37,764 bases of DNA from Nocardia cyriacigeorgica NBRC 100375. Lineage in GTDB: Bacteria; Actinomycetota; Actinomycetes; Mycobacteriales; Mycobacteriaceae. Both the position numbers and the translations under genes were made by a program. Below, in pieces: positions 7,110-17,180 of this stretch (positions are counted from its first letter, which is position 1; each line of letters opens with the position of its first letter). The stretch is from NCBI RefSeq assembly GCF_000308555.1, contig NZ_BAFY01000079.1, positions 1 to 37,764 on the forward strand. Direction: 5' to 3'. Below the pieces are notes generated by a model. It did not search any database and had not been told where the DNA came from. It saw nothing but the letters and a program-made list of their open reading frames with translations.

Positions 7110-8564
7110 ATGAGTCGCACCGCACCGAAGTACGCCGGGCCGGCGGCATCGGACTCGGCATCCGATGAGCGACCGGCGTTTTCCCGCCGCGCCGTCCTCG
7201 GCGCGATGGTCGCCGCCGCCGGCCTGGCGGCCTGTGGCGAATCCGCCGACGACGGTTCGGCCACGCCTTCGGGTACCACCGAGGACCGCATCGACGTGGC
7301 GACGCAGGCCTACATCTTCGGCTTTCCGCTGGTGCTCATGGACGCCAACCGCAAGGCGATGACGGCCGGTATCGGCAACAACCAGTTCCTGCACGGCACC
7401 GCACTACCGGTCCCGAGCAGTCGCGGCGCCCGCCGGATCGGATTGGATTCGCTGTACTCGTCGGCATGGCTCGATCTGCGCGATGAGCCCATGGTGTTGC
7501 AGGTTCCCGAGATCGATCCGCGCCGCTACTGGGTCATGCCGCTGTTGGATGCCTGGACCAATACGGTGCACAACCCGAGTAGCGTCCGCCCACAGGCCGA
7601 GCGCCCGGCCGCGCCCTACACCTATCTGATCTCGGGTCCCGGCTGGTCGGGTGAGGTGCCCGAAGGGATGCGGGCCCTGCCCATGCCCACCAGGATGGTC
7701 TGGCTGCTCGGCCGGATCCAGGTGAACGGCCCCGATGATGTGCCTGCTGTCCGCGAGATCCAGGCGCAGCTGAAGCTGCTCCCGTTGAGTGCATGGCCGC
7801 CTGATGGCGAACCGTCGCCTGCCGCCGCGGGCCCGGGGGAACTGCCCGAACCGCCCGTCGACGTCGTGACGCGCATGTCGGCCCGCGACTTCTTCGACCG
7901 CATGTGCGAGCTGATGGACGACAATCCGCCGGCACCCGAGGACGCCCCGGCACTCGACCGTTTCGCGACCATCGGGATCACCCCTGGTGGGCATCCTCGT
8001 GGCATCAGCAGCGAAGAACTGTCCGCGGGTAAGGACACCGCACAGCGCCAGATCGCGGTGTACCTCGACCCCGGCGCCAGGCTGATCAACGGCTGGGTGA
8101 TCAATACCGACATCGGCCGCTACGGCACCAACTACCTGCTTCGGGCCGGCACCGCCGACCGCGGTCTCGGCGCGAATCTCCCCGAGGACGTGATGTACCC
8201 GATCTTGTTCGGCGATGCGGGCGACGAAGGTCTGCCGGTGCCGTTCCGGTTGCGCTTCGCACCCGGGCAGACGCCGCCGGTGGACGCTTTCTGGTCGCTG
8301 ACGGCCTACGGTCCGGAAGGGCATCTGGTCGCCAATCCGGCCGGGATCTACTCCATCGGTCATCAGGTCCCGGTGGTGTTCCGGCCCGACGGCGCGCTCG
8401 AGCTCGCGGTCCAATACGCCGACCCCGGTTCCGAAGTGCCTGCGGGTAATTGGCTGCCGATCCCGCCTGCGGGGCAGTTTTCGCTGGTGCTGCGGATGTA
8501 CGCGCCGAAGGAAGCCGCGCGGACCGGGGCCTGGGTGCCGCCGCCCCTCGAACCGGTCACCTGA
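7110..8564 (+). CDS. Tat-exported DUF1254/DUF1214 lipoprotein
   Basis: This 484-aa protein has a twin-arginine leader (FSRRAVLGAMVAAAG) and a lipobox LAAC with Cys42, so it should be exported folded and anchored to the membrane. Next comes a DUF1254 domain (ATQAYIFGFPLVLMDANR; RIGLDSLYSSAWLDL; VLQVPEIDPRRYWVMPLLDAWTN in two parts) and a C-terminal DUF1214 domain (FWSLTAYGPEGHL; Y-S-I-G-H). The molecular function of this family is unknown. ATG 7110 has GCAGGGAG upstream. The C-terminal PPPLEPVT codons merge into the downstream tandem repeat. Confidence 0.9.
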   Translation: MSRTAPKYAGPAASDSASDERPAFSRRAVLGAMVAAAGLAACGESADDGSATPSGTTEDRIDVATQAYIFGFPLVLMDANRKAMTAGIGNNQFLHGTALPVPSSRGARRIGLDSLYSSAWLDLRDEPMVLQVPEIDPRRYWVMPLLDAWTNTVHNPSSVRPQAERPAAPYTYLISGPGWSGEVPEGMRALPMPTRMVWLLGRIQVNGPDDVPAVREIQAQLKLLPLSAWPPDGEPSPAAAGPGELPEPPVDVVTRMSARDFFDRMCELMDDNPPAPEDAPALDRFATIGITPGGHPRGISSEELSAGKDTAQRQIAVYLDPGARLINGWVINTDIGRYGTNYLLRAGTADRGLGANLPEDVMYPILFGDAGDEGLPVPFRLRFAPGQTPPVDAFWSLTAYGPEGHLVANPAGIYSIGHQVPVVFRPDGALELAVQYADPGSEVPAGNWLPIPPAGQFSLVLRMYAPKEAARTGAWVPPPLEPVT

Positions 8565-8640
8565 CCGGCGGCCCTCGAACCGGTCACAGCGCCACCCGAA
8601 CCGGTCACCTGACGAGCGCCACCCGAACCGATCACCTGAC
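8550..8640. repeat. Four tandem copies of a GAACCGGTCACCTGAC-type unit
   Basis: Copies begin at 8550, 8577, 8598 and 8625 (spacing 27, 21, 27 bp). Three read GAACCGRTCACCTGAC; the second diverges after GAACCGGTCAC. The first copy encodes the last residues and stop codon of the lipoprotein gene, so the array arose by duplicating the gene's 3' end. Confidence 0.85.
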
Positions 8641-8704
8641 CAGGTTGGTAGCGGGTGAGTGTATCGGCGGGGCGGGGCGCACTCCGCGAGTCAACCGACA
8701 TTAC

Positions 8705-8741
8705 TAAACAGTGTTTACTCTCTGCCCGGTTGTGGTTACAT
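8705..8741 (+). promoter_or_regulatory. TetR operator overlapping the tetR promoter
   Basis: TAAACAGTGTTTA (8705-8717) is a perfect 6-bp palindrome around one base, the AACANTGTT form common for TetR operators. It overlaps a -35 TTTACT (8714-8719), which is 16 bp before a -10 TTACAT (8736-8741). The layout predicts autorepression of the following gene. Confidence 0.6.
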
Positions 8742-8797
8742 CTCCTAGCGGACCCATCTACTCGAGGGCGCGCGCCCGGGACCCGCAGGAGACAGCC

Positions 8798-8848
8798 GTG
8801 ACCAGACCGAACGCCGACGGTACGTGCCGGGAAATGGGTCCGCTGTGA
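8798..8848 (+). CDS. 16-residue leader ORF coupled to tetR
   Basis: GTG 8798 follows a good Shine-Dalgarno (CAGGAGA, ending about 5 nt upstream) and opens a 16-codon frame (VTRPNADGTCREMGPL). Its TGA overlaps the GTG at 8845 of the TetR gene. The TetR start itself has no clear ribosome site, so ribosomes may reach it by termination-reinitiation. Confidence 0.4.
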   Translation: MTRPNADGTCREMGPL

Positions 8849-9576
8849 ACCTCCGGATCAGCCAACCCGTGCCGCGTGGGCGCTCGCCGGTGATCACCGA
8901 CGCCGATATCCGGCACGCGGCCAGGCAACTTCTGGTCGAGCACGGCGCCGATGCGGTCACGCTGCGCGCGATCGCTCGCTCACTCGGGGTCACCGCGCCG
9001 GCGCTGTACCGGTATTACAAGTCGCTCGACGACCTGATGGAGGCCCTGCGCCTGGAGATCTGCGCCGATCTGGCCGCCGAGCTATCGGACCGGATCGCCG
9101 AACTACCCGACGACGGCGCGGTCCAGTTCTTCGCCATCTGCCAGGGATTCCGGCATTGGGCGCTGGCCCACACCAGGGAATTCACCCTTGTGTTCGCCTC
9201 ACCCGGCGCCGGCCGCGGCGTGCGCGGCTTCGACGAACCGTTCGGCCGGATCTTCCTGGCCGCGGCGGGCAGGCTGCTGGCCACCTACGACGTCATCACC
9301 CCACCGGCCGACGATATCCCGGATGAGCTGCGCGCCGATCTGCAACGTTTCCAGGCCGAACTGCTGGGCGCGCTCGCCGAGGCGGGCCAGCCCGCCGCCG
9401 CCGACCGGATCGACCTCGGCGTCACCTATTTGATGATCCAGATCTGGGCGCGGCTGTACGGGCACGTCACCCTGGAGGTGTTCGGCAACTATCCGGTGCC
9501 GCTGTCGAATCCGGAGGTCCTGTTCGATGCGATGCTGGCCGACCTCGGGCGCTCCGCCGGGTTGATCTCCGGCTGA
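8845..9576 (+). CDS. TetR/AcrR-family regulator (WHG-type C-terminal domain)
   Basis: The 243-aa protein has an N-terminal TetR DNA-binding domain: VITDADIRHAARQLLVEHG, then VTLRAIARSLGVTAPALYRY in two parts. The C-terminal ligand domain contains FRHWALAHTREFTLVF and a late WARLYGHVTLEVFG, characteristic of the WHG/TetR_C_33 group common in actinomycetes. GTG 8845 is chosen for its coupling to the leader ORF; GTG 8824 in the same frame is possible. A TetR operator lies in its promoter. It converges on the TerD-HNH gene with a 4-bp gap. Confidence 0.88.
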   Translation: MNLRISQPVPRGRSPVITDADIRHAARQLLVEHGADAVTLRAIARSLGVTAPALYRYYKSLDDLMEALRLEICADLAAELSDRIAELPDDGAVQFFAICQGFRHWALAHTREFTLVFASPGAGRGVRGFDEPFGRIFLAAAGRLLATYDVITPPADDIPDELRADLQRFQAELLGALAEAGQPAAADRIDLGVTYLMIQIWARLYGHVTLEVFGNYPVPLSNPEVLFDAMLADLGRSAGLISG

Positions 9577-9580
9577 CCGT

Positions 9581-11314
9581 TCAGATCCGGGCGCCCTTGG
9601 CGCGGTTGCAGGCCCGGCACAGGATCTGCAGATTGGTGGCGCTGGTTGCGCCACCGCGGCTGAGCGGAATGATGTGGTCGAACTCGAGGTAGTGGCCGTC
9701 GCCGCATTCGACGCACCGCCCGCCGTCGCGTTGCCACACCTCGGCTTTCACCTCCTGCGGGATGCTGCGGGTGTCACGCTGTCCTGGGGTGAGGGCCAGG
9801 CGTTTGGCGACCCGCAGCGCACCCTCGACGGCGGCGGCGAGGTAATGCGGATCGTCGACGGCGAAGCGGGCCCCGCCGCGCGCCGAGGTCGCGGCGATCA
9901 CCACGGTGTCGGCCCCCGACGTCTCCTCGCGCTCGATGGCGACCGAGACGATCCGTGACCACGGCATCTCGATCCCGGAATCGGAGCCGACGAAGCGCAG
10001 CTTCTTGTTGCTGACGATCAGCCGTCCGTCGGTGTATCTGGGTCCCTTGGCCAGCACGCGGATCTGGGTGGCTCCCGCGTCGAAATGCACCCGTTCCTCG
10101 GGGTCCAGGTGCAGGCCGTGGCCGCGCACCGTCGGCAGATCGCCCGCCCGCAATCGGGTCAGGGTGCGGCCGCGATGCATCCGGCGGTACAGGTCGTCGA
10201 TCGCTGGTCCGGTCAGCGCGAGCTCGGCGATGGTCTCCTTGAAGCGTTCGAATTCCGGGCCCTCGATCTGGCCGTCGGCCATCGCGAAGGCCACCATCCG
10301 CTCCATGTGGTCGAGTGCGAGCGGGTGCAGGGACGCGCGTCCGACGCTCTCGTCGATGCGCTGGTACCGCAGCGACGCCCACAACTGCTCCCATTCGGGG
10401 CCCTGCGGCCCCGGGCCGGACAGCACCCGCCAGACCTGGGTGTGCCAGTGGGTCAGGTACTCCTCGATCTCCTCGGCGCAGCCGCGGCAGGGATGGTGAC
10501 CGCCGAAGAGTTTGCGGCGCCTGCGGTTACCGCACCGATCGCAGTACTGCGGATGGACGGGCAGCCGCTGACGGGTGTCGCCGGTCCAGTGCGAGCCGTC
10601 CCACCAGCGCAGCCGGGCGCTGTCGTGCGGGTCGACATGCCAGTCGGCGCGTTCGGGGTCCGGTGGCGGTGGAGGCTCGGTGGCCAGCTCCGGGACGACG
10701 TCACGACGCAACGTCAGCGTCGGTGCCGTGCGGGCGGGCTCCTGGGTGAGCACGGTGCCCGGTGTGCGCTGGGTGCGCTGGCGTGCCGCCGGTGGTGTGG
10801 CCTGGCTGCCCGGTTCGTCGACGACCACGCCGAACTCGGTGACCAGACCGGCCATCCCGGATTCCCAGCCCTGCGCCACGGCCCGGAATCGCCACTGCCC
10901 GTCGCGCCGGTAGAACTCGCCGAACATCATCGCGGCCACCGGTTCCGAGCCCTCGATCTCGAACACCGCGATCGCGCCGCCGGCATCGTGCACCGTCACG
11001 GTCAGGCCCGCGACGTCGGCGAAACTGCCGTCGTCCACCGACCCGGACACGACGATGCGCGCGATCTCGGCTTCGGTGCGCGGCAACGACACACTCAGCC
11101 GTGCGGTGCCGGCCGGGGCCGCCTGATCGAGCGTGACGGCCTGGGAGATGTGCCTGGGCGCGTTGTAGAAGACCAGATCACGATCGTTGCGCACCGTGCC
11201 CGAATCCGTGAGCAGTAGCGCGTGCGCGTCCACCGCATGCTCCGAACGCCATGAAACAACCACGGCTAGAAGCGAAGTCGGTACCGGCGCGTTCGCGCCC
11301 TTGCTGAGTTTCAT
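9581..11314 (-). CDS. Multidomain TerD - DUF2510 - zinc ribbon - PH-like - HNH nuclease protein
   Basis: The order over 577 aa is as follows. A TerD-like stress domain covers 1-168 (MKLSKGANAPVP start; FYRRDGQWRFRAVAQGW), then a Pro-rich linker to about 220. A DUF2510 motif lies at 223-246 (ADWHVDPHDSARLRWWDGSH). A zinc ribbon uses C258/C261/C276/C279. A helical TerB-like stretch covers about 290-385 (MVAFAMADGQIEGPEFERFK). A PH-like beta domain covers about 405-505, and an HNH endonuclease 518-577 (C534, C537, the D-H of EFDHIIPLSRGG, C566, C569). The nuclease motifs look intact. TerD proteins belong to Ter stress and phage-defence systems, so a DNA-targeting effector is a reasonable inference, unproven. 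ATG 11314 lacks a Shine-Dalgarno; CATAGT upstream may be a -10 of a near-leaderless message. Confidence 0.85.
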   Translation of the reverse strand: MKLSKGANAPVPTSLLAVVVSWRSEHAVDAHALLLTDSGTVRNDRDLVFYNAPRHISQAVTLDQAAPAGTARLSVSLPRTEAEIARIVVSGSVDDGSFADVAGLTVTVHDAGGAIAVFEIEGSEPVAAMMFGEFYRRDGQWRFRAVAQGWESGMAGLVTEFGVVVDEPGSQATPPAARQRTQRTPGTVLTQEPARTAPTLTLRRDVVPELATEPPPPPDPERADWHVDPHDSARLRWWDGSHWTGDTRQRLPVHPQYCDRCGNRRRRKLFGGHHPCRGCAEEIEEYLTHWHTQVWRVLSGPGPQGPEWEQLWASLRYQRIDESVGRASLHPLALDHMERMVAFAMADGQIEGPEFERFKETIAELALTGPAIDDLYRRMHRGRTLTRLRAGDLPTVRGHGLHLDPEERVHFDAGATQIRVLAKGPRYTDGRLIVSNKKLRFVGSDSGIEMPWSRIVSVAIEREETSGADTVVIAATSARGGARFAVDDPHYLAAAVEGALRVAKRLALTPGQRDTRSIPQEVKAEVWQRDGGRCVECGDGHYLEFDHIIPLSRGGATSATNLQILCRACNRAKGARI

Positions 11315-11470
11315 CGTTGTCGAACTATGCCACGGCCCTCCGACAGGCCCGGCGGACAGCCGCTGACCACGCTCGCGGCCAACGGCGAGCAGGCCGCGCG
11401 GGCGCCGACACCCTCGAATGCGGTTTCGGCAATCCTGTCGCATCGGCGCAGGTTGGGGCACAGTAGTGCT

Positions 11471-11964
11471 ATGACGAATCCGAAGGATGCGGGCAAGCAG
11501 CCGCCGGGGCGGGCGCCCGGATCGCGGAAGGTGCCCAACCCTGGCGACGTCTTGGCCGCAGCCCAGTCGGCGGTGGAGGCGGCGCAGACCGCGGCCGGGC
11601 AGGCACTGGATGCCGCGCGGATGACCGCCGGCTATTCCTTCGACGCGGCCGTGCGGCTGCCACCGGCCTCGGCGCAGCTCGCCGCGCAGCTGCCCGATCT
11701 GCTGGACAACCTCTCGACCGCCATCGACCGGCTCAACTCCACGATCGACCGGCTCGACCGCACCCTCGCCCTGGCCGACCCGGCCTTTGCCGCCTACGAC
11801 CGGCTGCTGCCGCGACTGGAGGCGATGATCTCCCTCGGTGAGGATCTGTTCGGTGCGTTGTCGAAACTGCCGGGAGTGAGCATGCTCGGTCGGTTGGCGG
11901 GTCGCGGTGAGGAGGCCCCCGCACCCGATCCGAAGGATCAGGGACCGGGGCGGTCCAAGCGCCG

Positions 11965-11968
<4 letters not shown>
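11471..11968 (+). CDS. Hypothetical helical protein
   Basis: This 165-aa protein has a Lys/Pro-rich N-terminus, an Ala-rich helical stretch (VLAAAQSAVEAAQTAAGQAL), and a coiled-coil segment with regular LDNLSTAIDRLNSTIDRLDR heptads, then a charged, disordered tail ending RSKRR. No catalytic motif is seen. ATG 11471 is preferred over the earlier in-frame ATG at 11327, which would add a low-complexity extension and overlap the TerD promoter. It converges on pabAB, the stops overlapping by a few bases. I do not know its function. Confidence 0.65.
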
Positions 11969-14118
<2,150 letters not shown>

Positions 14119-14170
14119 GGTGGTCCGAACCCTACGCCGCGACCCGATCGGTAAACTGCTGTCAGCTGCC

Positions 14171-14200
14171 TTCAGATTTCCGCGCGCGGTGGTGCACAAT
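14171..14200 (+). promoter_or_regulatory. Promoter of a leaderless transcript
   Basis: TTCAGA (14171-14176) and CACAAT (14195-14200) are 18 bp apart. The ATG at 14208 lies 7 nt after the -10, the usual transcription start distance, so the mRNA is probably leaderless. Confidence 0.45.
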
Positions 14201-14207
14201 GTGGGAC

Positions 14208-15263
14208 ATGTCTGTTGCGCAACCGGTAGGTGTGGACCGCGAGGTCGTCGATTTCGGCGTGGTCGGCAAGTGGATGACCGAACAGGGCCTGCCCGAGGGG
14301 GAGTTCGAGGCGGTGACCGAACTCGGCGGCGGCACCCAGAACATCATGCTGCGGTTCCGTCGCGGCGGACGCGACTATGTGCTGCGGCGCGGCCCGAAGC
14401 ACCTGCGGGCCAAGAGCAACGACGTCATCCGGCGGGAGGCCCGGCTGCTCGGCGCACTGGGCGACACCGAGGTGAAGGCGCCGCGGGTGATCGCCGCCTG
14501 CGCCGACGAATCGGTACTCGGCGCCGTCTTCTACCTGATGGAGCCGATCACCGGCTTCAACCCGCAGAACGAACTACCCGAACTGCACGCGAATGATCCG
14601 GAGGTCAGGCGGCAGATGGGGCTGTCGGCCGTGGAGGCGATCGCCCGCCTCGGCTCACTGGACTATCAGGCGCTCGGCCTCGCCGACTACGGCAAGCCGG
14701 AAGGCTTCCTGGAGCGCCAGGTCCCACGCTGGATGGGTGAACTCGAGTCCTATTCGGCCAACGCGGGCTATCCCGGCCCGGAGATTCCCGGTGTCGAACG
14801 GGTGGGGGAGTGGCTGGACCGCAACCGGCCCGCGCAGTGGACTCCCGGCATCCTGCACGGCGACTGCCATCTGGCCAACATGATGTTCTCCTACGACGGC
14901 CCCGACGTCGCCGCCATGGTCGACTGGGAGATGTCGACCATCGGCGATCCGCTGCTGGACCTGGGCTGGCAGATCGCCACCAGGCCGGTGCCCGGCACCA
15001 CCGGCGCGGCACTGGTGGGCAAGCTCGGCGCGGTCGGCGGCCTGCCGACGCCGGAGGAGATGGTCGTCCATTACGCGAAGTTCTCCGAGCGCGACCTGAG
15101 CGCGGTCACCTGGTACACCGTGCTCGCCTGCTTCAAGCTCGGCATCGTGCTCGAGGGCACCCATGCCCGTGCGTTCGCCGGCAAGGCGCCCAAGCAGGTC
15201 GGCGATTTCCTGCATGCCATCACCCTCGAGCTGTTCGAGCGGGCGCACGGCTTGATGGAGTAA
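14208..15263 (+). CDS. Aminoglycoside-phosphotransferase-fold (APH family) protein
   Basis: The 351-aa protein shows a kinase-like fold. An N-lobe nucleotide site comprises LGGGTQNIMLRFRRGGRDYV, then LRRGP and Lys/Arg in RAKSNDVIRREARLL. The catalytic motif is HGDCHLANMMF and the metal site is MVDWEMSTIGDPLLDLGW. Relatives in actinomycetes are annotated as phosphotransferases near acyl-CoA dehydrogenases and lipid genes; the substrate is unknown, and aminoglycoside resistance should not be assumed. ATG 14208 is chosen over 14199 because of the leaderless promoter. Confidence 0.88.
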   Translation: MSVAQPVGVDREVVDFGVVGKWMTEQGLPEGEFEAVTELGGGTQNIMLRFRRGGRDYVLRRGPKHLRAKSNDVIRREARLLGALGDTEVKAPRVIAACADESVLGAVFYLMEPITGFNPQNELPELHANDPEVRRQMGLSAVEAIARLGSLDYQALGLADYGKPEGFLERQVPRWMGELESYSANAGYPGPEIPGVERVGEWLDRNRPAQWTPGILHGDCHLANMMFSYDGPDVAAMVDWEMSTIGDPLLDLGWQIATRPVPGTTGAALVGKLGAVGGLPTPEEMVVHYAKFSERDLSAVTWYTVLACFKLGIVLEGTHARAFAGKAPKQVGDFLHAITLELFERAHGLME

Positions 15264-15352
15264 CACCGCCCCGGCGCCGTGGCCTCGCGTGCCCTCGGTG
15301 TGCCCCGCATCCCCTCGTTGCCGGCTTCGCTGCTGAAAACGGCTTCCAATAA

Positions 15353-15366
15353 TAGAACGTGTTCGC
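15353..15366. promoter_or_regulatory. KstR-like box 1 (one mismatch)
   Basis: TAGAACGTGTTCGC matches the KstR consensus TNNAACNNGTTNNA except at the last base. It lies 42 bp upstream of box 2. Confidence 0.4.
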
Positions 15367-15407
15367 GCTGCTCGCGACCCGAAGTCGATGAATTTTCCCT
15401 CAGCCAC

Positions 15408-15421
15408 TAGAACGCGTTCCA
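15408..15421. promoter_or_regulatory. KstR-like box 2 at the adh promoter
   Basis: TAGAACGCGTTCCA fits TNNAACNNGTTNNA, the site of the sterol-catabolism repressor KstR, at every fixed position. It sits where the -35 would be for a -10 TACTGT at 15431-15436, so a bound TetR-type repressor would block the alcohol dehydrogenase promoter. The identity of the regulator is inferred. Confidence 0.5.
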
Positions 15422-15475
15422 GTTTTCTCGTACTGTGGGTGCAGTCACATTGAAGCACGCGAGAGGTCGACAGGA

Positions 15476-16606
15476 ATGAAGACGAAGGGCGCGATCCTGT
15501 GGGGGATCGATGAGCCGTGGTCGGTGGAAGAAATCGAGATCGGCGACCCGGTGGCCGGCGAGGTGCAGATCCGCATGGAGACCGCGGGCATGTGCCATTC
15601 GGACCATCACATCGTCACCGGCGCGACGCCGATGCCGAGCTTCCCCGTCATGGGCGGCCACGAAGGCGCGGGCGTGATCACCAAACTCGGCCCAGGCGTG
15701 CCGAGCGACCTCCAGGTCGGCGACCACGTCATCCTGTCGTTCATCCCGGCCTGCGGTCGCTGTCCGGCCTGCGTCGCGGGCAATATGGCGCTGTGCGACC
15801 TCGGTGCGGGCCTGCTGCTCGGCCAGGCCATCAGCGACGGCACCTACCGCATCCAGGCCAGGGGCGAGAACGTCATCCCGATGTGCCTGCTCGGCACCTT
15901 CTCCCCGTACATGACGGTGCACCACACCTCGGTCGTGAAGATCGACCCGTCGATTCCGTTCGAGGTCGCCTGCCTGGTCGGCTGCGGTGTGCCCACCGGC
16001 TTCGGCTCCTCCACCCACGTCGCCAACGTCATGCCCGGCGAAACCGTGGTCATCGCGGGCATCGGCGGCGTCGGCATGAGCGCGCTGCAGGGCGCGGTGC
16101 TCTCCGGCGCCTCCAAAGTCGTTGCCATCGACCCCAACCCGTGGAAGCGAGAGCAGGCGCAGAAGTTCGGTGCCACCCACACCTACGCCAGCATGGCCGA
16201 GGCCATCATGCCGCTGATGGACGCCACCGAAGGCCGGATGGCCGAGAAGGTCATCCTCACCATGGGTGAAATGCACGGCGACTACATCGAAGAGGGCCTG
16301 ATCCTCACCGCCAAGGCCGGCACCCTGGTCGTCACCTCGATGGGCCGGATGGACGCCGGTGAGGTGAGGATGAACAGCTTCCTGCTGTCCATGCTGCAGA
16401 AGACGGTGAAGGGCTGCATCTTCGGCGGCGGCAACGCACGCCAGGACGCACCGCGCCTGCTCTCGCTGTACAAGAGCGGCCAGCTCAACCTCGACGACAT
16501 GGTGACCCGCACCTACTCCCTCGAGGAGATCAACCAGGGTTACCAGGACATGCTGGACGGCAAGAACATCCGCGGCATCATCAAGTACACCGACGCCGAT
16601 AGGTGA
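15476..16606 (+). CDS. NDMA-dependent (zinc, MDR-type) alcohol dehydrogenase
   Basis: This 376-aa medium-chain dehydrogenase has catalytic-zinc residues in AGMCHSDHH and GGHEGAG, a structural-zinc Cys cluster CGRCPACVAGNMALC, and the Rossmann motif GIGGVGMSALQGAVLSGA followed by the Asp of VVAIDPN. The order and length fit the NDMA-dependent, tightly NAD-bound alcohol dehydrogenases of actinomycetes (AdhD-like). It should oxidise an alcohol to an aldehyde in the cytoplasm. The KstR-like boxes upstream suggest a sterol or lipid substrate, which is inference. GAGAGG lies 8 nt before the ATG. Confidence 0.9.
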   Translation: MKTKGAILWGIDEPWSVEEIEIGDPVAGEVQIRMETAGMCHSDHHIVTGATPMPSFPVMGGHEGAGVITKLGPGVPSDLQVGDHVILSFIPACGRCPACVAGNMALCDLGAGLLLGQAISDGTYRIQARGENVIPMCLLGTFSPYMTVHHTSVVKIDPSIPFEVACLVGCGVPTGFGSSTHVANVMPGETVVIAGIGGVGMSALQGAVLSGASKVVAIDPNPWKREQAQKFGATHTYASMAEAIMPLMDATEGRMAEKVILTMGEMHGDYIEEGLILTAKAGTLVVTSMGRMDAGEVRMNSFLLSMLQKTVKGCIFGGGNARQDAPRLLSLYKSGQLNLDDMVTRTYSLEEINQGYQDMLDGKNIRGIIKYTDADR

Positions 16607-16628
16607 TTGCGTCGCCTCCGGCGCCGCG

Positions 16629-16719
16629 GTTCGCGGCCCCTGGATGTTTCGCGTCTCCGCTCCCGTTGCTTGCCTTCGGCTTGCGCAACGGCAGCGGAGA
16701 CGCGAGACGGGCCGCGAAC
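16629..16719. repeat. Nested long palindrome (terminator or REP-like element)
   Basis: Outer arms GTTCGCGGCCC (16629-16639) and GGGCCGCGAAC (16709-16719) are perfect complements. Inside them, CGCGTCTCCGCT (16650-16661) pairs perfectly with AGCGGAGACGCG (16693-16704), and the core continues as CCGTTGC/GCAACGG. It begins 23 bp after the adh stop and likely ends that transcript. No gene is seen between 16607 and 16873. Confidence 0.7.
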
Positions 16720-16873
16720 TTTGGGGCTCGGTCTCGCTTCGCTCGAAAACGGAGGCCGACAAGCCGATGTCTCCGGTTGCGTCGCTCGGTGGCATTCACC
16801 GCGGTGAGTAGTCCGGCCGACGCCGTCACCTGTTCGGGGCACACGGCGTGGTGAGCGCGTGCGGCCTGCGAGA

Positions 16874-17137
16874 TCACACGCAGCGCAGGATGTCCAGGCC
16901 TTTGGTGGCGGACAGGACGGCTATGCGTAACGCCGGCACGATGGTGTCGCGCTGCCATGGCACGATGCGCGCGCGATCACGGTGACCTGCCCACAGATCC
17001 ACCACCGGACGATCCCCGTCGTAGATCGCGACAGCGGCGCCGATTTCGCCATGGCGGGTGAAATTGCGGCGGAAAGCATCGGCGACGGGGCCGAAACCGG
17101 CCGCCACATCGCCGTGGATCGTGGGGTGCTCACCCAT
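16874..17137 (-). pseudogene. N-terminal stub of a serine beta-lactamase-like hydrolase (EstB type)
   Basis: The 87 residues (GDVAAGFGPVADAFRRNF, then GEIGAAVAIYDGDRPVVDLW) match the start of class C beta-lactamase-like esterases, which are normally near 380-400 aa. The frame ends with SATKGLDILRCV, right after the SxxK active-site motif, so all the rest of the fold is missing. It cannot be a working enzyme. Start is ATG 17137. It is divergent from, and 43 bp away from, a second serine hydrolase. Confidence 0.75.
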
Positions 17138-17180
17138 GGTTACTCGATCGTATGCGCGGTCGTCTCGTAGGCTCGGCTGC

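Noticed and set aside
14208..15263. Aminoglycoside resistance gene
   Set aside because: Only the APH kinase fold is shared; the family is broad and the chromosomal setting gives no hint of drug modification.
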